DNA of 64,000 bases, taken from the NCBI RefSeq assembly GCF_001613105.1, contig NZ_BDBS01000002.1, forward strand, positions 310,001 to 374,000, written 5' to 3'. The notes below the pieces were generated by a model. That model was given only the letters and a program-made list of their open reading frames with translations. It searched no databases and was not told the DNA's origin. Of this stretch, positions 28,169 through 36,070 are shown piece by piece. The position numbers and the translations under genes were made by a program. Every line of letters starts with the position of its first letter. The first letter of the stretch is position 1. The stretch is from Nocardia pseudobrasiliensis NBRC 108224. GTDB taxonomy: Bacteria > Actinomycetota > Actinomycetes > Mycobacteriales > Mycobacteriaceae.

Positions 28169-29002
28169 GTGACCGACTCTCGTGGCATTGCACCCAAGGA
28201 CGCGTCCACCGTCATGTTGGTGCGCGACGGTGAGCAGGGGCCCGAGGTGTTCCTGCAGCGGCGGGTCAAGGCGATGGCGTTCGCGGCCGGGATGACCGTA
28301 TTCCCCGGCGGCGGCGTGGACGCCACCGACGCGCAGGCCGAAATCGGCTGGGCCGGACCGGATCCGGCGTGGTGGGGACAGCGGTTCGGGATCGATGCCG
28401 CGCGGGCGCAGGCGCTGGTGTGTGCCGCGGTGCGCGAAACCTTCGAGGAATGCGGGGTGCTGCTGGCCGGGCCGACCGCCGACAGCGTCGTCTCCGATAC
28501 CGCCGCCTATCGCAGCGCCCGCGAGGCGCTCGAGCGTCGCGACCTGTCCCTGGGCCGGTTCCTGGAACGCGAGAATCTGGTGCTGCGCGCGGATCTGCTA
28601 CGGCCCTGGGCGAATTGGATCACCCCCGTGGTGGAGTCGCGCCGCTATGACACGCGCTTCTTCGTCGCCGTGCTCCCGCCGGGCCAGCGCGCCGACGGGG
28701 CCACCTCCGAGGCGCACGAGGTGCGCTGGTGCACCCCGGCCCAGGCCCTGGACCGCTGGCGCGACGGCCTGGACATCCTGCTCCCGCCCACCTGGTCGCA
28801 ACTGATCGCACTGGCCGAATTCCCGTCCACCGCGGCGATTCTCGCGGCCGAGCAGGTGATCGAGCCGATCATGCCGGTCGTCGGCGACGAGGACGCACAG
28901 CCGCGGCTGGGATTTCCGTACCACGACCGCTATTTCGCCGAGCTGCCCGACGGTTCACGGCTGCGCGGTTCGCGACGACCGGCCGAAACCGCTCCGGAAT
29001 GA
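28169..29002 (+). CDS. NUDIX hydrolase
   Basis: A 277-residue NUDIX protein. The box is split: FPGGGVD near residue 52 is followed, after an insertion of about 40 residues, by AAVRETFEECGVLL, which carries the metal-binding REXXEE core. This arrangement is seen in NUDT19/RPP-like hydrolases that act on CoA or nucleotide diphosphates. The substrate is unknown. The GTG at 28169 after GAGGTAGGA is preferred to an ATG at 28115. Position corresponds to Rv3040c. Confidence 0.87.
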   Translation: MTDSRGIAPKDASTVMLVRDGEQGPEVFLQRRVKAMAFAAGMTVFPGGGVDATDAQAEIGWAGPDPAWWGQRFGIDAARAQALVCAAVRETFEECGVLLAGPTADSVVSDTAAYRSAREALERRDLSLGRFLERENLVLRADLLRPWANWITPVVESRRYDTRFFVAVLPPGQRADGATSEAHEVRWCTPAQALDRWRDGLDILLPPTWSQLIALAEFPSTAAILAAEQVIEPIMPVVGDEDAQPRLGFPYHDRYFAELPDGSRLRGSRRPAETAPE

Positions 29003-29033
29003 GACGGATCGTGCACCTGTAGGCTCCTGCGTC

Positions 29034-29798
29034 GTGGCCGAATTCGTGACCGTGGACCGTCCAGAGGCGGGGATCGCCGTGCTGCGCTTCGCGCGGCCGC
29101 CGATGAATCTGATCGATCTGCAGGTGGCGCGGGAGCTGGCCGAGGCGGCCGAGCGGATCGGGTGCGACCACGGGATCGCCGCGGTGATCGTCTACGGCGA
29201 CGAGCGGGTGTTCAGCGCGGGTGACGAGGTGGCCGAACTGGATCGCTGGACGCCGCAGCAGGCGGAGGCGGTGGCCGACGGGCTGCAGTCGGCGCTGCGG
29301 GGTCTGTCGCTGATCTCCCAGCCGACGGTCGCGGCGATCAGCGGCTATGCCCTGGGTTCGGGGCTCGAGCTGGCGCTGGGCGCGGATCGGCGCATCATCG
29401 GCGACAACGTGAAACTCGGGCTGCCGCAGATTCGGATGGGTCTGATTCCGCTGGCCGGGATTCATCGGCTGAGTCTGCTGATCGGCGAGGCGGCCGCCAA
29501 GGATCTGGTGTTCAGTGGACGCTTCGTCGATCCGAAGGAGGCCGCGGCGCTGGGTTTGGTGGACGAGGTGGTCGCGCCCGACGACGTCTACACCGCCGCG
29601 CTGCGCTGGGCCCGGCAGTTCGTCGGCGGTCCGGCCCGCGCGCTGGCCGCCGCCAAGCGGGTCTTCGCCGCGGGCGGGCACGGCAGCGAGCGGGCCCGCG
29701 CGGAGTGGGCCGCGCTGTTCGAAACCGAAGATCGCAGCATAGGAACACGTTCCTATCTCGCCGACGGTCCGGGGGCCGCCGAATTCGTGGGCCGCTGA
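29034..29798 (+). CDS. Enoyl-CoA hydratase/isomerase family protein
   Basis: A 254-residue crotonase. The two oxyanion-hole segments are GDERVFSAGDEVAEL and ISGYALGSGLELALGAD, and the later GLPQIRMGLIPLAG matches the family. Of the catalytic pair typical of hydratases the second glutamate is replaced by Gln in LPQIRMG, so hydration may not be its reaction; isomerase or hydrolase activity is possible. It starts with GTG 31 bases after the NUDIX gene. Position corresponds to echA17 in M. tuberculosis. Confidence 0.88.
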   Translation: MAEFVTVDRPEAGIAVLRFARPPMNLIDLQVARELAEAAERIGCDHGIAAVIVYGDERVFSAGDEVAELDRWTPQQAEAVADGLQSALRGLSLISQPTVAAISGYALGSGLELALGADRRIIGDNVKLGLPQIRMGLIPLAGIHRLSLLIGEAAAKDLVFSGRFVDPKEAAALGLVDEVVAPDDVYTAALRWARQFVGGPARALAAAKRVFAAGGHGSERARAEWAALFETEDRSIGTRSYLADGPGAAEFVGR

Positions 29799-29835
29799 GC
29801 GGGCGGTCTTGGACGCTCGAGTACGCTTTTCGACC

Positions 29836-30813
29836 ATGACCGCACGTCCTGACGACCCCGCGCCGAACCCGCACGCCACCGAGGCGGAGGTCCAGGCCGC
29901 GTATAGCGACAACAAGCTCGCCCAGGTCCTGTATCACGACTGGGAAGCGGAGACCTACGACGACAAGTGGTCGATCTCCTACGACGAGCGCTGCATCGCC
30001 TACGCCCGGGGCCGCTTCGACGCCGTCGCCCCGAACGCCTCGCTGCCCTACGAGCGTGCCCTCGAGCTGGGCTGTGGCACCGGCTTCTTCCTGCTGAACC
30101 TGATGCAGGCCGGGGTGGCGAAGCGTGGTTCCGTCACGGATCTGTCGCCCGGCATGGTGAAGGTCGCGCTGCGCAATGCCGAACATCTGGGCCTCGAGGT
30201 CGACGGGCGGGTCGCCGACGCGGAGACCATTCCCTATGACGACGACACCTTCGATCTGGTCGTGGGGCATGCGGTGCTGCACCACATTCCGGATGTGGAG
30301 TTGGCGCTGAAGGAATGCCTGCGGGTGCTGAAGCCCGGTGGGCGGTTCGTCTTCGCGGGTGAGCCGACGACCATCGGCAATATCTATGCCCGCAGGCTGG
30401 GACAGGTCACCTGGAAGGCGACCACCGAGATCACCAAGCTGCCGTTCCTGCGCGGGTGGCGGCGTTCGCAGGAGGAGCTCGACGAGTCGTCGCGGGCGGC
30501 GGCGCTCGAGGCCGTGGTCGATCTGCACACCTTCGATCCGTCCGATCTCGAGGCGATCGCCCGGTCGGCTGGTGCGGTGGATGTGCATGCCGAGACCGAG
30601 GAATTCGCCGCGGCGCTGTGGGGCTGGCCGGTGCGCACGTTCGAGGCGGCCGTGCCCGCGGAGAAGCTCACCTGGGGTTATCGCCTCGCGCAGTACCGGG
30701 CCTGGCTCGGGTTGAGCTGGCTGGACGAGAACGTGCTCAAGCATGTGGTGCCGCGGCAGTTCTTCTACAACGCCATGATCACCGGTGTGAAGCCGAAACC
30801 TTCCGCGAAGTAG
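29836..30813 (+). CDS. Class I SAM-dependent methyltransferase
   Basis: A 325-residue methyltransferase. Motif I ALELGCGTGFFLLNL, acidic loop VTDLSPGMV, motif AETIPYDDDTFDLVVGHAVL and post-motif CLRVLKPGGRFVFAGE form the SAM site. The C-terminal 120 residues are aromatic- and Trp-rich and probably bind the acceptor. Its TAG overlaps the GTG of the next methyltransferase by one base, so the two are translated together. Position matches Rv3038c. Confidence 0.9.
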   Translation: MTARPDDPAPNPHATEAEVQAAYSDNKLAQVLYHDWEAETYDDKWSISYDERCIAYARGRFDAVAPNASLPYERALELGCGTGFFLLNLMQAGVAKRGSVTDLSPGMVKVALRNAEHLGLEVDGRVADAETIPYDDDTFDLVVGHAVLHHIPDVELALKECLRVLKPGGRFVFAGEPTTIGNIYARRLGQVTWKATTEITKLPFLRGWRRSQEELDESSRAAALEAVVDLHTFDPSDLEAIARSAGAVDVHAETEEFAAALWGWPVRTFEAAVPAEKLTWGYRLAQYRAWLGLSWLDENVLKHVVPRQFFYNAMITGVKPKPSAK

Positions 30814-31997
30814 TGCGCTTTTCGCGCGCGGATGTCGACTATCTGGCCGGTGCGTCCGGCCGGGCCGCGCTCGCCGAGGTGGCGGGGCTGGAGTTGACAC
30901 CGGCCTCGCTGGTGCGCGATCTCGAGCGGGTGCGGCGCGAGTTCGGCGAGCGGGCGGCCGTCCTCGTGGAGACCGTGCGGTTGCGGCGGCGGGCCGGGGT
31001 GAAGCTCGACGGTGCGGGGGAGTGGTTGTTCACCGACGACGCTCTCCAGCAGGCGACGCCCTCGGCCGTGGCCCGGCATCGCGCGGAGCGGCTGGCGGGG
31101 CGGGCGGTGCACGACATCACCTGTTCGATCGGGGCGGAACTGGCTGAGCTGCAACGGGTTTGCCCGAGTGTGCTGGGCAGCGATCTGGACGAGGTGCGTT
31201 TGGCGATGGCCGCGCACAATCTTGCTTCGGCGCGAAATATCCTGCTGGCCAAGGCGGATGCGCTGGCGTCGTGCAGTACCGGCACCGTGGTGATCGCCGA
31301 TCCGGCCCGGCGCGCGGACGGCCGCCGCACCCACGATCCCGCCAAACTCCAACCGCCGCTACCGGATCTGCTCGACGCCTACCGCGGCCGCGATCTGGTC
31401 GTGAAGTGTGCTCCCGGACTGGATTTCGACACCTTCGCCCCCGACGGCGAAGTCGAGGTCGTATCCCTGGACGGTTCGGTCCGCGAGGCCTGCCTCTGGT
31501 CCCCCGGCCTGGCGGCCCCCGGCGTCACCCGCCGAGCGACCGTCCTGTCGACCACCCGCGCCCCCTGGACCCTCACCGACGCCGCCCCCGACGACATCCC
31601 CACCCGCGCCCCCGGCGACTGGATCATCGACCCCGACGGCGCGGTGGTCCGCGCGGGCCTGGTCCGCCACTACGCCGCCGAACACGGCCTCTGGCAACTG
31701 GATCCCCGCATCGCCTACCTGACCGGCAACCAGGTCCCCCCGGCCACCCGAGGCTTCCGAATCCTCACCCACCTCCCCTACAAGGAAAAACCCCTCCGAA
31801 CCGAACTCCACCACCGCAACTGCGGCCCCCTCGAAATCCTCACCCGAGGCGTAGACATAAACCCAGACCACCTCCGCACCCGGCTCAAACCCCGAGGCAC
31901 AATCCCCCACACCCTAGTCATAACCCGAATAGGCACCTCCCCAACAGTTTTCGTCTGCGAAACCCCAACCCCCGGCGGCTCCGCCGCCGGGGAATAA
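30813..31997 (+). CDS. SAM-dependent methyltransferase with THUMP-like domain
   Basis: A 394-residue protein with a helical N-terminal domain, a Rossmann SAM domain (DITCSIGAELAEL as motif I, VVIADPARRADG as the DPAR motif near residue 165) and a C-terminal THUMP-like region ending ILTRGVDINPDHLR. In M. tuberculosis the homologue Rv3037c sits in the methylglucose-lipopolysaccharide region; an RNA-base target is also possible. The last 120 codons use almost only C- or A-ended codons, unlike the first half. Confidence 0.87.
   Translation: MRFSRADVDYLAGASGRAALAEVAGLELTPASLVRDLERVRREFGERAAVLVETVRLRRRAGVKLDGAGEWLFTDDALQQATPSAVARHRAERLAGRAVHDITCSIGAELAELQRVCPSVLGSDLDEVRLAMAAHNLASARNILLAKADALASCSTGTVVIADPARRADGRRTHDPAKLQPPLPDLLDAYRGRDLVVKCAPGLDFDTFAPDGEVEVVSLDGSVREACLWSPGLAAPGVTRRATVLSTTRAPWTLTDAAPDDIPTRAPGDWIIDPDGAVVRAGLVRHYAAEHGLWQLDPRIAYLTGNQVPPATRGFRILTHLPYKEKPLRTELHHRNCGPLEILTRGVDINPDHLRTRLKPRGTIPHTLVITRIGTSPTVFVCETPTPGGSAAGE
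31970..31992 (+). terminator. GC hairpin at the end of the methyltransferase gene
   Basis: CCCCGGCGGC at 31970-31979 pairs perfectly with GCCGCCGGGG at 31983-31992 around a 3-base loop. It overlaps the last codons (PGGSAAGE) of the THUMP-like gene. The same 10-base arms recur at 32282-32304, next to the stop of the convergent MarR gene. No T-run follows. Confidence 0.5.
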
Positions 31998-32003
31998 GTG
32001 GGC

Positions 32004-32281
32004 CCGCTCGTTCGGGAGTGAAGGGCCGCTTGCTCGGAGTGGGAACTGCCCGCTAGGAGTCAGGTCTGCCGCTGGGGTCGGGCTGCCCGCTGAGGAATGG
32101 GTGGGGCCGCTCGTTCGGGAGTGAAGGGCCGCTTGCTCGGAGTGAGAGTTGCCCGCTGGGAGTGAGGTCTGCCGCTGGGTGGGGCTGTCCGCGGGAGCCA
32201 TTCTCGTTCCCGGCGGAGCTGGGTCTCTCTTTTGCTGGCGGGAGCTACTCTCATGTCCCGGCCGGAGCTGGGTCTCTCTTT
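32004..32281. repeat. Imperfect tandem repeats in the 32-kb intergenic region
   Basis: The 307 bases between the two convergent genes hold no gene. A 38-base sequence at 32004-32041 recurs without change at 32107-32144, as part of a roughly 103-base duplication whose remainder has diverged. A second pair repeats 19 bases (32214-32232 and 32263-32281) in a 49-base unit. The stretch is G/T-rich on the plus strand. Confidence 0.8.
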
Positions 32282-32304
32282 CCCCGGCGGCGGAGCCGCC
32301 GGGG
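32282..32304 (-). terminator. GC hairpin next to the MarR gene stop
   Basis: CCCCGGCGGC at 32282-32291 and GCCGCCGGGG at 32295-32304 form a perfect stem with a 3-base loop, directly downstream of the MarR stop at 32305. Its arms are identical to those at 31970-31992. Confidence 0.5.
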
Positions 32305-32772
32305 TTACTCCAGGTTTTGTTGGAAGTCTGTTACGAATTGGGTTAGTAGGCGGGCGAATTCGGATCGGTCGGTGGGGGGCCAGTGGGCTGTGGTTCGGGC
32401 GAAGATGGCTTGGCGGGTGGTGTGGGCTCGGGTGAGGGTGGTTCGGGCCTTGGGGGTGAGGCGGAGGAGGACTCGGCGGGCGTCGGATTGGTCGGCCTCG
32501 CGGCGCAGGAAGCCCTCGGAGACGGCTCGGGCTACCAGGCGGCTGGCTCGGGGCTGGTCGATGTTGAGGGCGTGGGCTATGTCGGTGATCGTGGCTGTTT
32601 CCTGGTGGGCCTCCACCGCGTCGAGGACGCCGAAGAGGGTGGGATCGATCGCGACGTCTATTCCCTTGGCGCCCAGGCGGTTCAGGGCTCGGCGGGTTTG
32701 GCTGCGGCGGATGGCCACCATTGCCCGCTCGATCGCGGCGATCGCCTCCTCGTCCTTGTTCACGGTTGCCAT
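32305..32772 (-). CDS. MarR family transcriptional regulator
   Basis: A 155-residue MarR regulator: helix-turn-helix TITDIAHALNIDQPRASRLV followed by a wing with SDARRVLLRLTPKA. The ATG at 32772 is chosen because upstream residues run into the promoter of the divergent gene. It faces a second winged-helix protein at 32832, with an AT-rich operator-like region between them. The stop is at the foot of a GC hairpin. Confidence 0.85.
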   Translation of the reverse strand: MATVNKDEEAIAAIERAMVAIRRSQTRRALNRLGAKGIDVAIDPTLFGVLDAVEAHQETATITDIAHALNIDQPRASRLVARAVSEGFLRREADQSDARRVLLRLTPKARTTLTRAHTTRQAIFARTTAHWPPTDRSEFARLLTQFVTDFQQNLE

Positions 32773-32773
32773 C

Positions 32774-32805
32774 TTACAAATACATGTTAGATTGCAAGTA
32801 GTTGT
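32774..32805. promoter_or_regulatory. AT-rich operator-like region between divergent winged-helix genes
   Basis: TTACAA at 32774-32779 is mirrored by TTGTAA at 32800-32805, and TTGCAA with TTGTAA occurs as a tighter pair at 32790-32805. The stretch is far more AT-rich than its surroundings and covers the promoters of both genes. MarR binding is inferred. Confidence 0.5.
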
Positions 32806-32831
32806 AAAAACGCATACATCTGGAGATGGCA

Positions 32832-33257
32832 ATGTCCACCCCGAAGCCACTCGGCTACTGGCTCAAACACATTGATCGCGGCATCGAGCAGAACTTCACC
32901 ACCCTGCTCGGCACGGAAGGCATCGTCCGCCGCTCGTGGCAGCTACTGCACACCCTCGCCGTCACCGGCCCACGCACGCTCCCCGAACTCGATCGCGCGG
33001 TCGCCCCGTTCCTCGACGAATCCGATCCGACCGTCGTCCCCTACCTGGAACCACTGATCACCAAGGGCTGGGTCGCATTCGACAACGACGTCTACGCCCT
33101 GACCCCGGCCGGTCACCCCGCCCACGACGCCCTGTTCGCCCGTATCGGCACACAGCGCGAAGCCATCATCGAGGGTCTCACCCCGGACGATTACGAAACC
33201 CTGATCGCCCTCTTGCGCCGCATCGCCGACAATGTCGACGCCCTGCCGACGAACTGA
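32832..33257 (+). CDS. Winged-helix (MarR-like) protein
   Basis: A 141-residue protein with a MarR-like plan: an N-terminal helix (LGYWLKHIDRGIEQNF), a helix-turn-helix around RSWQLLHTLAVTGPRTLPEL and a wing ending FDNDVYALTPAGHPAHD. It resembles regulators whose second domain has lost the usual DRR motif. CTGGAG lies 7 bases before the ATG at 32832; an ATG two codons earlier is too close to that site. It is divergent from a true MarR gene and is probably its regulatory target or partner. Confidence 0.75.
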   Translation: MSTPKPLGYWLKHIDRGIEQNFTTLLGTEGIVRRSWQLLHTLAVTGPRTLPELDRAVAPFLDESDPTVVPYLEPLITKGWVAFDNDVYALTPAGHPAHDALFARIGTQREAIIEGLTPDDYETLIALLRRIADNVDALPTN

Positions 33258-34625
33258 CTACTTCTCCGGCTCGAACGCGAACAACTCACCGATCCGAGTG
33301 GTCACCACGACCTCCCCCTTCGGCCCCACGGCCAGCCCGGAGGTTGTGCCCTGCGCCCCCTCGAGCACATTCGACGCCACGGTCTTGCCGCTGGTCGTCT
33401 CGAAGGTCACCAGATTCAGCGCGTCACCGATCGGCGACACCACATATCCCGTATCACCCGAGGTCTGCACGGGCCGCCCGCGTAACTGCAGATCCTTACG
33501 CTCCCAGACGATCTCGGCCCGATCACTCGCATCGCGCAGCGCCAGCAGATGCCCGTCGTCACCGCCGGGAATCAACAGCCCGTTGCGCACCGAAACCGCA
33601 CCGCGCGGCGAAAACCCCAGGGGCTGAGTCCATTTCGTATGCCCGTCGTTGGCGTCCACGGCCAGCAGCCGCCCGCTGTTGTCGCCGACGTAGACCGTCT
33701 TGCGATCGTCGGACAGCGTCGGACTGGTCGCGCTGCCGTCGGTGAGCAGATCCACGCTCCACTCCCGCCGGATCTCCTTACCGTCGTAGCGCAACGCCAC
33801 CAACGCCGCCACCGGCGCACCGGGCCGCCACGCGGTGACATAGAAACGGCCCGAATCCTTGTCGATCGCCGACACATTCGCCACCGGGCACTGCGGCGCC
33901 CCGGACGCGCATTCGCCGATTCCCAGCCCATTGGGCGGTCGGGGCAGATCGGGCTGCTTCAGAAAGTCCGGTTCGCCCAGGATCTGGAAGGTCGATACCA
34001 CCCGGTCACCGGTCTGGCGGCTCAGCACATCGACCTGACCGAACTGCGTCACCGACAGCACATTGCTGTCCTCGGTGAACTGAATCGACACCGGCACCCC
34101 CGCGACCGGTGTGCGCCAGCGCGGCTGCCCGAGCGCGTTGAACGAGCCCACCCCGCCGACATCGTCACCGAGATACACATTGGTCAGCCCGTCCACTGCC
34201 GTCGGCGAGCCGATCGCCGCGGGCCCCAAGGCATTACAGAACCGCTTGCGCCCGGTCGCCATCTGGAAGGAGAAGATCATCCCGGTGGTCCCGGGCCTGC
34301 CCACGCAGTCGACCTCGGTGCGCGTGGTGAGGAACAGCTGCCCGTCCGGCCCGATCGTGGTCGGCACCGCGGTCGGCCCGCCGAGCGGCCGTGACCAGGC
34401 GGGCGTGAGATGCCGCGATCCGGTGACCGGACTGGTACCGCTGTTTCGCGCGTCGTGGAACGCCGACGGCCAGCCCTTACCGGGCCCGACCGCGATATCG
34501 TCGGCCTTGGTACCGCCGCACCCGGTGAGGAGCAATAGCCCGACAGCGCCGATCGCCGCCGCCGCCCGAATGGGCGCGCGCCGCATCGACGTCCGGTTCC
34601 CGGTCACCCCACTAAGGTCGTGCAC
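33258..34625 (-). CDS. PQQ-like beta-propeller lipoprotein
   Basis: A 455-residue lipoprotein with lipobox LLLTGC about 40 residues from the GTG start. The mature part consists of repeated propeller blades of the PQQ/outer-membrane assembly type, for example VYVGDNSGRLLAVDANDGHT, LLIPGGDDGHLLALRD and FLTTRTEVDC. Four cysteines may form disulfides. It would be attached outside the membrane; a ligand is unknown. GAGGGGAG precedes the GTG at 34625; a shorter ATG start at 34586 also keeps the signal. Position corresponds to Rv3035. Confidence 0.85.
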   Translation of the reverse strand: MHDLSGVTGNRTSMRRAPIRAAAAIGAVGLLLLTGCGGTKADDIAVGPGKGWPSAFHDARNSGTSPVTGSRHLTPAWSRPLGGPTAVPTTIGPDGQLFLTTRTEVDCVGRPGTTGMIFSFQMATGRKRFCNALGPAAIGSPTAVDGLTNVYLGDDVGGVGSFNALGQPRWRTPVAGVPVSIQFTEDSNVLSVTQFGQVDVLSRQTGDRVVSTFQILGEPDFLKQPDLPRPPNGLGIGECASGAPQCPVANVSAIDKDSGRFYVTAWRPGAPVAALVALRYDGKEIRREWSVDLLTDGSATSPTLSDDRKTVYVGDNSGRLLAVDANDGHTKWTQPLGFSPRGAVSVRNGLLIPGGDDGHLLALRDASDRAEIVWERKDLQLRGRPVQTSGDTGYVVSPIGDALNLVTFETTSGKTVASNVLEGAQGTTSGLAVGPKGEVVVTTRIGELFAFEPEK

Positions 34626-34779
34626 GGTGCTCCCCTCTGCTGGTACGGGCCTGCACGAGACTAAACCGTTGGCCGCCGGTGCGGTCGGCCGCCTCACGGT
34701 GGCGGCCCCCGGCGCAGCCGGATCGCCCCGAAAGTACCCTGGTACGTCAACGACCGATACACCGCTGAGGAGCAGTTTC

Positions 34780-35529
34780 GTGACGAGCATGTGGGGCGCG
34801 CCGCTGCGCTCGCGTTGGCGCGGGTCGCGCCGCCGAGATCCGGAACAGGCGCGCTTTCTGACGGTGGCCTCCCTGCGCTGGGTGCTCGCCAATCGGGCCT
34901 ACACGCCGTGGTATCTCGTGCGGTACTACCGCCTGTTCAAGTTCCGGCTGGCCAATCCGCATATCGTGCTGCGGGGCATGGTCTTTCTGGGCCGTCGGGT
35001 GGAGGTGCACGCGACGCCGGAGCTGGGCCGGATGGAGATCGGGCGCTGGGTGCACATCGGCGACGGCAATGCCATTCGCTGTCACGAGGGTTCGCTGCGC
35101 ATCGGCGACAAGGTGGTGTTCGGCAAGGACAATGTCGTCAACACCTACCTCGACATCGAGATCGGCGAGTCCACGCTGGTGGCCGACTGGTGCTACATCT
35201 GCGACTTCGACCACAGGATGGACGACATCACCCTGCCGATCAAGGATCAGGGCATTGTGAAGAGTCCGGTCCGCATCGGCCCCGACACCTGGATCGCGGC
35301 GAAGGTGACCGTGCTGCGCGGCACCCGGGTCGGCCGCGGCTGTGTGCTCGGCGCGCACGCGGTGGTCAAGGGTGAGGTCCCCGATTTCAGCATCGCCGTC
35401 GGCGCGCCCGCCAAGGTCGTGAAGAACCGCAAGGAGTCCTGGGACGCCGCGGCCGAGGAGCGGGCCCGGCATCTGGCCGCGCTGGCCGATATCGAGCGCA
35501 AGAAAAACGGCGTCGCCGCGCATGACTAG
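34780..35529 (+). CDS. Hexapeptide-repeat (left-handed beta-helix) acyltransferase
   Basis: A 249-residue protein. From about residue 70 it is built of hexapeptide repeats (MEIGRWVHIGDGNAI, LRIGDKVVFGKDNVV, VRIGPDTWIAAKVTVLRGT) ending with the GAHAVVKGEVPDFSIAVGAP motif of sugar acetyltransferases. The N-terminal 70 residues are basic and may contact a lipid or polysaccharide. GAGGAG precedes the GTG. The homologue Rv3034c lies in the methylglucose-lipopolysaccharide region, so an acyl transfer to that sugar chain is plausible. Confidence 0.87.
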   Translation: MTSMWGAPLRSRWRGSRRRDPEQARFLTVASLRWVLANRAYTPWYLVRYYRLFKFRLANPHIVLRGMVFLGRRVEVHATPELGRMEIGRWVHIGDGNAIRCHEGSLRIGDKVVFGKDNVVNTYLDIEIGESTLVADWCYICDFDHRMDDITLPIKDQGIVKSPVRIGPDTWIAAKVTVLRGTRVGRGCVLGAHAVVKGEVPDFSIAVGAPAKVVKNRKESWDAAAEERARHLAALADIERKKNGVAAHD

Positions 35530-36067
35530 ATATGCCGCCTGGTTGCGCGGGATCATGCCGAGCAATCCGAATATGCGCAACGAGAAGTTGCGGGCGGTGT
35601 TCTCCGGTCTGGGCTTCGACGGGGTGAGCTCGCTGCTCACCAGCGGCAACATCCTGTTCGCCAGCGACGAAACCGATATTCCCGCACTGGAATCGAGAAT
35701 TCAGCAGGCTTTGCGGGCCGAACTGGGTATCGCGGGCGGCACCATCATCCGCAGCCGCGAACAGTTGCGGGCGCTGGTCGACACCGATCCGTTCCCGGAC
35801 CTGACCCACGGGCGCGGCACCTATCTCACCGTCACCTTCGTCAAAGACGGTGCGCCGCAAGGTGACCCGGGTCCGCTGCCCGCCGAACTCGAATCCGCGG
35901 TCCGCATAGCCGGTTACGACGAGCAGGCCCGCGCCGTACTCGCCGTCATCGACAATATGACCCCGACCACCCCCAACCACATGGCGTGGTTGGAGAAGGT
36001 CTACGGCAAGGACAATGTCACCACCCGCACCTGGCTCACGGTGCAGAAGGTGCTCGCCAAGCTGTGA
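35522..36067 (+). CDS. DUF1697 domain-containing protein
   Basis: A 181-residue protein with the DUF1697 pattern: TRYAAWLRGIMPSNPNMRNE at the start, LTSGNILFASDE near residue 40 and a C-terminal MAWLEKVYGKDNVTTRTW segment. The function of the family is unknown. The ATG overlaps the stop of the acyltransferase gene by 8 bases, so it is coupled to it. It converges with the helicase gene, with three bases between the stops. Confidence 0.85.
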   Translation: MTRYAAWLRGIMPSNPNMRNEKLRAVFSGLGFDGVSSLLTSGNILFASDETDIPALESRIQQALRAELGIAGGTIIRSREQLRALVDTDPFPDLTHGRGTYLTVTFVKDGAPQGDPGPLPAELESAVRIAGYDEQARAVLAVIDNMTPTTPNHMAWLEKVYGKDNVTTRTWLTVQKVLAKL

Positions 36068-36070
36068 GGA

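Noticed and set aside
32004..32281. Possible CRISPR-like repeats
   Set aside because: Repeats occur only twice, spacing is irregular and no cas gene is near; tandem duplication explains them.
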